64,000 bases of DNA from Quillaja saponaria (taxonomy: Eukaryota; Streptophyta; Magnoliopsida; Fabales; Quillajaceae), in NCBI GenBank assembly GCA_029379385.1, contig CM055611.1, positions 19,786,062 to 19,850,061 on the forward strand, in the 5' to 3' direction. Both the position numbers and the translations under genes were made by a program. The notes beneath the pieces were generated by a model. That model was not told the DNA's origin. It ran no database searches and saw only the letters and a program-made list of their open reading frames with translations. The first letter of the stretch is position 1, and every line of letters begins with the position of its first letter. Below, piece after piece: positions 57,034 to 64,000 of the stretch.

Positions 57034-57185
57034 CTTCAAATGAATCCAACTATTAGAGGTAGTAGAGATTGTTGGGGATTTGATTGAGTGGAAGGGGTTG
57101 AGGTTAAGCAGACTGGATTAAGTCTTGTTTTGATTATACATGACATTCTTGTTTCTCTAATATATATAAAAATCAAATTTGAATG
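57034..57185. repeat. Dispersed repeat shared with 45509-45655
   Basis: About 145 bp, nearly identical: TTCAAATGAATCCAACTATT through GATTGTTGGGGATTTGATTG and AAGTCTTGTTTTGATTATAC. It lies upstream of the kiwellin fragment and copy 2, suggesting that kiwellin flanks were duplicated more than once. Confidence 0.85.
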
Positions 57186-57479
57186 AAAATTTGTAGAATG
57201 CCCTCAAGTATATGTTTCCGAGACTTGATTTTCACACGGATTCGAACAAATTAATTCAAACTTGAAATTTTAAGTTGGAGGTTTCGTGTTCTTATTATGA
57301 AAAGTTGCTTACTTAGTGCTTGTGGGAAGGGTGTATAGTTTATTAGAAGGATTGAGTTTTATGTAATTTAAAGTGCAATGATTCTTCTCATATAATAACA
57401 AAAATTTTTAATTCTGAATTATTAGTGTAGACTTTTAATACCACATAACTTAGCCAGTTTGCTATATAATTAGTCTGAT

Positions 57480-57918
57480 GTAAAGCAGAACAAATTTCTA
57501 GTCTTACATTAGCTAGTACTAGAAAGGCAGAAACCAACAATTTTCCTTTCAAAGCAATCCTCAATTTGTTTAAATGATGATGAAAAAACAGTCAATTTCC
57601 AACTAAGAAAATATATATGATCAAATTAATTCCTACACACTATATCATAGGAAACTGAGTGCAAACTTTGCAGCTCTACTAAATTATTATTTTTAGTGCT
57701 CTTAATCTCTAACCATATATACCATTAGAAACAAGATGGCAACACATGTAAATAAAATTTTAATTTAGAACCAACATCTGTTTTTATTCAAAATCCATTT
57801 ATGCATCCAGTACTCAAGCAAAAAAAAAAAAAAAAAGCACTAAGCAAGGAGATAAATAGAAGAGATAATGAATAGTTTTTGCTCAAAAGGGTCCTTTCTT
57901 CTATTAATTTGTTATTCT
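57480..57918 (+). pseudogene. Kiwellin promoter and start fragment
   Basis: 57868 onward reads ATG AAT AGT TTT TGC TCA AAA, i.e. MNSFCSKGSFLLLICYSK, the start of the kiwellin signal peptide, and then loses homology at about 57918. Upstream text (GAAACTGAGTGCAAA, TTATTATTTTTAGTGCTCTT, ACAAGATGGCAACACA) parallels 58330-58435 before copy 2. So it is a partial tandem duplicate carrying the promoter and the first codons only, with an A homopolymer (about 57821-57836) in its leader. Confidence 0.8.
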
Positions 57919-58444
57919 AAAATGACCCACAACTTTGCAACAATATATATATTGGTGTTGTCTAGGAGAAATTCTTCATAAAGGAGGGTGTATATGGGAT
58001 TGAGGACCTTCATAATCCCAAATCATTAGAGTTGACTATTAAATAAAATTTTCGATATAAAAAAGGGAAAAAAAAAAAAACCCACTAAACTTAAGTAGTT
58101 GCTACATAATTAGTATGATGGATACAAGAAAAGGGCTTGCTTGTTGTATATAGATGATGTTGCATGCTGGAAAAACAGAACAAATTTCTAGTCTTACATT
58201 AACTATTAGTGCTGGCAGAACCCAACAAATTTCCTTTCTAAATCAAGACAATCCTCAAGTTGTTTCAATGATAAAAAATAGACAATTCCAAGTGAGAAAC
58301 TATGATCAAATTCCTAAAACACTATTAATATAGGAAACTGAGTGCAAAAGCTGGAACTAAATATTTTACTAATTTATTATTTTTAGTGCTCTAATCTAAC
58401 CATACCATTAAACACAATATGGTAACACAGTAAGTTGATTTATC
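57919..58444. other. Spacer and promoter region of kiwellin copy 2
   Basis: Contains the 57930-57985 block shared with 46071-46120, an A run at 58069-58080, and the promoter text duplicated at 57480-57780 (TCTAGTCTTACATTA, CCAACAAATTTCCTTTC). No gene besides the flanking ones. Confidence 0.6.
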
Positions 58445-58448
58445 TGCC

Positions 58449-58457
58449 TTATATAAA
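58449..58457 (+). promoter_or_regulatory. TATA box of kiwellin gene 2
   Basis: TTATATAAA lies about 80 bp upstream of the ATG at 58536, leaving a leader of roughly 50 nt, the same layout as copy 1. Function inferred from position. Confidence 0.6.
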
Positions 58458-58535
58458 CCTAATTCAAAACCCACTCCTATATCAAGGAATCAAGCAAACA
58501 GACACAGTAAAGCGGGAAATAAAGACACAGAAAAA

Positions 58536-59102
58536 ATGAAGAGTTTTTGCTCAAAATCATCCTTTCTTCTACTAGCCATTCTCCTTGTAACAAATTGTTT
58601 GGACATTGAAGCTCAGAGGTGTAGCCCAAGTGGGAGAATTAGAGGACAGAAGCCCCCTCCGGGACAATGCAACTCAGAGAATGATTCTGACTGCTGTAAA
58701 CAAGGAAAAATGTATACAACTTACAAATGTTCACCACCTGTTTCTGGGCAAACAAAGGCATATCTAACTCTCAATAGTTTTGAGAAGAATGGAGATGGCG
58801 GAGCCCCGTCTGAATGTGACAATAAATTTCATTCAGATGATACTCCTGTCATAGCACTTTCGACTGGATGGTTCAACAAGAAGAGCAGGTGCCATAACAA
58901 CATCACTATAAGTGCTAATGGCCGGAGCGTGGTAGCTATGGTGGTTGATGAGTGTGATTCGACTATGGGATGTGATTCAGACCATGATTATCAACCTCCA
59001 TGTCCTAATAACATTGTTGATGCCTCAAAGGCTGTCTGGAAAGCCTTGCGTGTGCCTCACGATAGTTGGGGAGGATTAGAAATCAAATGGTCTGATGCAT
59101 AA
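58536..59102 (+). CDS. Kiwellin / ripening-related protein (grip22-like), intact copy 2
   Basis: Secreted double-psi beta-barrel protein, 188 residues, intronless, closely similar to copy 1 at 32779. Signal peptide [20 protein letters not shown], then [138 protein letters not shown] and the ending KWSDA. It has ten mature-region cysteines (even number, Ser at the position of copy 1's extra Cys) and GDGG preceded by KN rather than KG. A TATA box and duplicated promoter text lie upstream. Role in defence or ripening follows from the family only. Confidence 0.95.
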   Translation: MKSFCSKSSFLLLAILLVTNCLDIEAQRCSPSGRIRGQKPPPGQCNSENDSDCCKQGKMYTTYKCSPPVSGQTKAYLTLNSFEKNGDGGAPSECDNKFHSDDTPVIALSTGWFNKKSRCHNNITISANGRSVVAMVVDECDSTMGCDSDHDYQPPCPNNIVDASKAVWKALRVPHDSWGGLEIKWSDA

Positions 59103-61640
59103 TCTTTGTGTAGATAAATGATTGTTTTTTATACACTATGTCCTTGTTCGTCTATGTATGCATGGTGTGGACTGCAGTCCTGTTAAATATATGCTTTCTA
59201 TAAATAGTTATTCTATAAATCACGCCCTTCATCTTACATATTTAATTTCAACCACCTTTTATGGTTAGTTTACATTAGATTGGTATCACGCTACCACCGC
59301 GTCGGTTCTCTTACACCAAAGTTGTGGATACAATCCAAAATTTCATTAACTTTTTCATAATTTCAAACTAAACAGCTTGAAGCCGTATCCCACCATGTCA
59401 TGGTGCTTTGGGAGTATCAGATATTCACAGCTTTCAATTTCAAGATTTAAGGATTGAAATATTCCGAGTATATCAGAAAAGTAATTACGAGTGAGCATAA
59501 TACACAAATAACAGATAAAAAGCACGGCTCACAACTGACTGAAATTGTTGGTAGTCCCACATGTGATTAGGATAAAAAGCACGGCTTTTGCCATTGGAAA
59601 GATCATCTTCAGTGTATTCGTATAATTTCAGTGAGATAGAAGATCATCTTTACAGTCTTTGTATAATTTTTGTTTTTCTTGCCGTTGTTTACAAGTCTTG
59701 AAAGGGCTAACAGTTCACAGTATAGCTAAGTAAGCCATATGGTTTGAAAATTTTCTGCTTCTTAATATTATGTATTGCGTGCCTATACATATAGAAATGG
59801 TGTTTTCACTATACTTGATTGTCTATAGCTAAGGACCATGAACTTCTTGTTTTACAAAGACCATTTTCTTTATCATTCAATCTATGAAACTTCAGGCACT
59901 TAATTAATAAGTACATGGGTTGAAATGGAAATGAAGGTCATGAGTGTGGTTAATTTATTCACCTTACACAAAAATTTATCAAAATATTTATAAATGTGAA
60001 CTTTGTTATGTTTCTAAGTAAAGAGACGAAGACTAATTATTGTTATCAGTATGTATGTGGTTGTAAAACATTTCTCAGACTTGTTTTTGGACCACTACTT
60101 GACTCGTGTTTTAATATTTGTTTTTTCGGGCACCTTAAAAAACTCTTTCTATTCTTTCTTTGTACCTGCACCCAGTCTCATCTTTCTCAATATGAAAAAT
60201 GTTAGGTTCTTCAAATAATATGACCAAAAGATAGATTTTATCTGAGTGTGTATACTTTCTATACGTCGGGTTATGCTCTCAGAAGGCCTTTTGCCTTACT
60301 TCATAAACAACATGCAATCTTTTTAGTTGTAGTGTAGAATACATAATTTACTTAAGCAGATAAGTATACCTCTTCAAGCTAGGTCCGATGAGATCTTTGA
60401 TTTCTCATGCCACGAGATAGTTACTTGCAATTGTAATTAATTCTTACAGTGCTTAAATAGTTAACAATATGTAAACGTATACCTTCTTTAAGGTTTTGCT
60501 TGCTCGATGCCATTGATAAGCTTCCTGAGGTCTTCAAGCTTTTCTCTTACTTGGGACCAAGATCGATTTTCGAAATTTATAATATAAGCTTTCTTCACTT
60601 GATTTTTTTCTTTTACCCGAGGCCGAGATTGGTCCTTGAGGTTTTTAAGCTTTCTTCTTAGTTTGGGGTAGGTATGCTTGGCTGTGGGGGAGGGGAGACT
60701 ATTCCTCTCCCATTCTGCTTGGGTTGAAAAATTTTCATGCATTATTTTTTACAATTGTGGTCAAGTGACCAATAAAGATTTGTGAGATTCACACAAGAAT
60801 AAACATGTAATATCATTTTACTGAGAGGTAACATTGTAAGCTGAATTGTTGGGGCTTGTGAGTTCTCCCTTAATTAGGGTAGCGTGCCTTTTGATGGGTC
60901 AGTCAAATTAATGGCTTGGTCTCGATCTGTGATGCATAGCTCATGAAGTGCGTGAGGTGCATTTTTAACCCTTTGTGCCTCAACATGAATTACCCTACTA
61001 GGCTAATGACCGGACTTATCTCTTTGATGGTCTCGAAGATCACAGTAGTTAGCTAAGGTTATGTATCTCTTTGAATATTTTTGTTGTTGATGAACATGTA
61101 ATCCAACAATTAAGCAAACATAAATTAAGCTGAAGCATTCGATTCTAGCAAATTTAAATGAAGATATAAAATTGACAAGAGTTTCTATAAGAACATAGAA
61201 GTTTGGAAGCAATTTGTATAAAATTTATAAAGTTTTTAGACCATTTAAAGAATTTTAAGGCCTATATGCAATTTTCTAGAATTACTTTGGTCAATTATAT
61301 GATAATATAAAAGGTTGTGGACTATTGTGCAATTAGTTTGAATTATTTAAGCAAATAATATAAATGATAGGGCCATATTTGATAAGTATGAAAAGATATG
61401 TGGTAATTATGTGAATTTATAAAAATTTGGACTATTTATGTAATTAAAAAATATATATGGTCCCAATGTAAAAATAGTTAAATTAACGAGTCAAAATTAT
61501 AATTATTTAAAATTTTGAACCAATTTTACAAATATGTGGACTATATGAGTCATTACCATAATATATATGAAGTATAGGGACCAGATAACAAAGATATATA
61601 AACCTGGGCTGTTTTTGGATTTGGGCCTACATGGCGAGCT
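59103..61640. other. Gene-free region downstream of kiwellin copy 2
   Basis: Probable 3' UTR for about 130 bases, then sequence without a supported gene. A minus-strand ORF at 60488-60742 contains two related segments (AGGTCTTCAAGCTTTTCTCT and AGGTTTTTAAGCTTTCTTCT) and is probably repeat-derived. 61200-61600 is AT-rich. Confidence 0.5.
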
Positions 61641-61699
61641 TGTTTGTCAACCCAAGTTGGTGATCTGCACTTTTATTGGGCTGGACTCTTGGTGGGCCA

Positions 61700-62500
61700 A
61701 GTTGGGAGCATGATGCAACCATTCACAAATTGGGTGGAGTGCCACCTCTTGAGGCAGCCCGTGGGGGAGCATGGGAAGTCCAGCGAGGTGGCGGTGTCAA
61801 CCTGGAGACCTGGAAGGTCGTCACCAACAATAAGGATGGTCGCCTGGGTTCTTAGGTCGCCGGAATTAGCCTGAAAATGGACTGGAATAGCAGCTCGCCA
61901 TGCACAAAATCTGGCAACCTGGTTGGAATGCCACCACTTGAGGCCGCGCGTGGGGGAGCGTGGGACGTCAGGCAAGGTAGTGGTTTTGACTTAGAGACCT
62001 AGAAGGTCGTCGCCGACAATAAGGAAGGTCGCCTAGGATTCTCAAGTCGCTGGAATTGACCTGAAAATGGACTGGAATAGCAGCTCGCCGTGCACAAATT
62101 TGGCGACCTGGTTAGAGTGCCGCCACTTGAGGCCGCACGTGGGACGTCCAGCAAGGTGGCAGTTTCAACGGAATGACCCGTGAGGTTGGCGCCGACATTG
62201 AGGGTGGTCGCCTGGATCTTCAGGTTGCCAGAATTGGCCTGAAAAATGGACTGGAACAGCAGCTCACCATGCACCAAAACTGGCGACCTGGTTGGAGTGC
62301 CGCCGCTTGAGGCCGCGAGTGGGGGCGTGTGGATGATCCGGCGAGCTAGTGGTTTGGACGGGGAGACCCGTGAGGTCGGCGCCTACAATTTGGTTGGTCG
62401 CCCTTGGTTCTCAGGTCGCCAGAATTGGCCTGAAAATTGATTGGAAGAGCAGCTTGCCATGCACCCAATCTGGAGACCAGGAAACTTGGTACATTGATTT
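61700..62500. repeat. GC-rich tandem repeats, about five copies of about 180-190 bp
   Basis: The motif ACTGGAATAGCAGCTCGCCA recurs in variant form at 61881, 62071, 62250 and 62440 (spacings 190, 179 and 190 bp), with a more diverged first unit starting near 61700. Each unit contains TTGAGGCCGCGCGTGGG-type and AGGTCGCC-type text. The GC content is far above the surrounding sequence. The block sits directly inside the internal side of the LTR described next, so it is probably part of that retroelement. Confidence 0.85.
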
Positions 62501-62555
62501 GGTGAGATGGAGACCTGAAGAGCTGTGTGGAGGTTAGGAAATTCAAATCATATGA

Positions 62556-62576
62556 ATTTCCCACAGACGGCGCCAA
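62556..62576 (-). other. Gypsy-type primer-binding site
   Basis: On the minus strand, immediately after the LTR end, the sequence reads TTGGCGCCGTCTGTGGGAA. This TGGCGCCGTCTGTGGG motif is typical of the tRNA primer site of many plant Ty3-gypsy elements (family knowledge). It fixes the element's orientation as minus. Confidence 0.8.
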
Positions 62577-62919
62577 TGTTAATGTCGGATTTTGTCCGAG
62601 CTGGAGACCTGGTGGTCTCCTCAATGTGTTCGAGCTGGAGACCTGGCGAGGTGGTCTCCTCAATGCCTCCTACTTGTCCGAGCTGGAGAACCTGGCGAGG
62701 TGGTCTTCTCAATGTCTCCAACTTGTTCGAGCTGGAGACCTGGCGAGGTGGTTATGGAGACCTGTCAGCACTCCGAAGCTCAAGTTAATATCTAGAGAAA
62801 TAGGGAGAGAGCTGTAAAGTGTAGAAAGATTGACCTTTTTTGAGAATGTGAGAATTTGTATTTGTAAGGCCTTTGGTGGGCCTGGACTTATTGGGCTTAA
62901 GTTAATATTTGTATTAACA
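62577..62919 (-). mobile_element. 5' LTR of a truncated Ty3-gypsy-type retrotransposon
   Basis: On the minus strand the LTR begins TGTTAATACAAATATTAAC and ends CCGACATTAACA, so it has the TG...CA ends within a short inverted repeat (TGTTAA/TTAACA) and length 343 bp. The primer-binding site follows directly. A short minisatellite lies inside. No second LTR, gag or pol was found between here and 61.6 kb, so the element is truncated or is a very short non-autonomous derivative. Confidence 0.75.
62598..62765. repeat. Minisatellite inside the LTR
   Basis: GAGCTGGAGACCTGG-type units start at 62598, 62632, 62680 and 62729 (spacings 34, 48, 49) with GCGAGGTGGTCTCCTCAATG between them. Seen directly. 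Confidence 0.85.
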
Positions 62920-62939
62920 AGTTGTTTTCTCTAGGAATA

Positions 62940-63065
62940 TATATAGACGTGAGGGATTCTAATGTAAGTAAAGGTGATATTGGAAATTAATTTTATCAAA
63001 CATAAAGTAGATTGTTTCAATTAATTTTCAGAAATAATAAAGTTTCAACAATACGTATATTTATA
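62940..63065. repeat. Dispersed repeat shared with 47405-47530
   Basis: GTGAGGGATTCTAATGTA, GGAAATTAATTTTATC and CATAAAGTAGATTGTT occur in the same order at both places, about 85-90 per cent alike by eye. The second half overlaps the tandem repeat starting at 63001. Confidence 0.8.
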
Positions 63066-63557
63066 CTATATATAAAAATAGTTTAAGAAAAAAATCTTTG
63101 ATTTTCTTAAATATTTTTATAAATTTTTATAATTATATAATCATCTTTAGTTGTTATTTTATTGTAAATAAACTATTTTTTTTTTTAAATTTCTTTGTTT
63201 TAATGTTAATAGTAAAGTGAAATGTATGCTAACATACCATGACATAGTTAAATTGAAAATTTACTATAAAATATGTAACATAAAGTAGATTGTTTCAATT
63301 AATTTTCAAAAATAATAAAGTTTCAACAGTATGTATATTTATACTATATATAACAATAGTTTAAGAGAAAAATCTTTTAATTTTCTTAAATATTTTTATG
63401 AGTTTTTATAATTATATAGTTATCTTTAATTGTTATTTTATTATAAATAAACTATTATTTTTATTTTTTTTATTTTTTAATGTTAATAGTAAAGTGAAAT
63501 GTATGCTAACATACCATGACATAGTTAAATTGAAAATTTACTGTAAAATATGTAACA
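63001..63557. repeat. Tandem duplication, two copies of 278 bp
   Basis: CATAAAGTAGATTGTTTCAA occurs at 63001 and again at 63279. The whole unit, down to AACATACCATGACATAGTTA and AAAATATGTAACA, is repeated with a few substitutions and small indels. AT-rich, no coding content. Confidence 0.9.
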
Positions 63558-64000
63558 GCACATGAATCATTATCCTAATCTCTGACGATTACCGCAGAAT
63601 GTTATATTTTTTATTGCAGTGTTTAATCTTGCACAAAGTAAATGTGCAACTCCCTGCAACAATTTTATTTTCATTGTAAAAGGATTAGTGAGCATCCCAA
63701 GCACGAAGAAGAACATCAAAAATAAAATAAAATTTTGTATTAACAAAAATAAAGCGGCCCATTTGGATAAGGGTTCTATAGAATTTTGGGCCTGGGCTTT
63801 CTAGACAGGGCAGACAAATTGGATAACAGCAATAAAGCAAACATTTCAAGCTTTTAGCCACAATTTGGTATTTTAATAATTTTCACAACAAAACTGTCCC
63901 CCGTGGCTGTGTCAGATCTGATTTTTTCCATCAGGGTCGTAGAACCAGCGAGGACTCCATTGGCAAGATCTTATCGCGGGTAAGATTTCGTGTCTCTGGA
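63558..64000. other. Right-edge region, possible first exon of a plus-strand gene
   Basis: 63760-64000 is less AT-rich than the rest. Near the end, TTATCGCGG is followed by GTAAGATTT, a good splice donor at about 63978, so a leader exon of a plus-strand gene may end here. There is no ATG in a convincing frame upstream, so any such exon would be untranslated. Weak support. Confidence 0.25.

Noticed and set aside
60488..60742. 84-residue minus-strand ORF rich in Lys and Arg
   Set aside because: Contains an internal DNA-level repeat and no recognisable domain; probably repeat-derived.
61673..62663. Several overlapping ORFs of 90-105 residues on both strands
   Set aside because: They arise from the GC-rich tandem repeats in the retroelement leader; no gag, protease or polymerase motif is present.

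Overview
This is a stretch of plant nuclear DNA, most likely from a eudicot. The evidence is AT-rich intergenic sequence, GT-AG introns of plant type, a plastid acetyl-CoA carboxylase alpha-subunit gene with a transit-peptide region, an R2R3-MYB gene with the classic 130-bp second exon, kiwellin genes, and CACTA, MULE-like and LTR transposon debris. The species cannot be named from the sequence. There are no bacterial-type operons, CRISPR arrays or convincing tRNA or rRNA genes.

Left part (1-26 kb): five single-copy-type genes, all on the minus strand. From right to left they are an AUF-type F-box gene whose reading frame is broken (26119-25013), CAC3/accA with ten coding exons (22604-15582), the mitochondrial ribosomal protein mS33 gene with two exons (14537-13352), a DHH1/DDX6-type DEAD-box RNA helicase of the RH6/RH8/RH12 group with nine exons and a one-base frameshift (11530-6205), and the first two exons plus the first 24 bases of exon 3 of a MYB17-like R2R3-MYB gene that leaves the window on the left (2034-<1).

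Middle and right part (26-64 kb): gene-poor and repeat-rich. It carries a dispersed kiwellin (ripening-related, double-psi beta-barrel) family: a decayed copy on the minus strand (31202-30625), two intact 188-residue copies on the plus strand (32779-33345 and 58536-59102), and a promoter-plus-start fragment (about 57480-57918). Also present are a small two-exon gene for an unrecognised multi-spanning membrane protein (52305-51630) and an isolated N-terminal fragment of a plastid phosphofructokinase of the PFK4/PFK5 type (about 52768-53045).

The rest is layered mobile-element and duplication structure: a 1.39-kb MULE-like element with arms of about 385 bp (47559-48950), two foldback structures (34.16-35.03 kb and 38.77-39.18 kb), CACTA ends, a tandem segmental duplication (40.9-43.2 and 43.8-45.3 kb) that shows the order of two transposon insertions, a minus-strand LTR with a gypsy-type primer-binding site and GC-rich tandem repeats (61.7-62.9 kb), and a 278-bp tandem duplication (63.0-63.56 kb).

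Exon coordinates come from reading GT-AG junctions and checking that the joined frame continues the expected protein family. Family assignments rest on recognised motifs and remembered family consensus, not on database searches.
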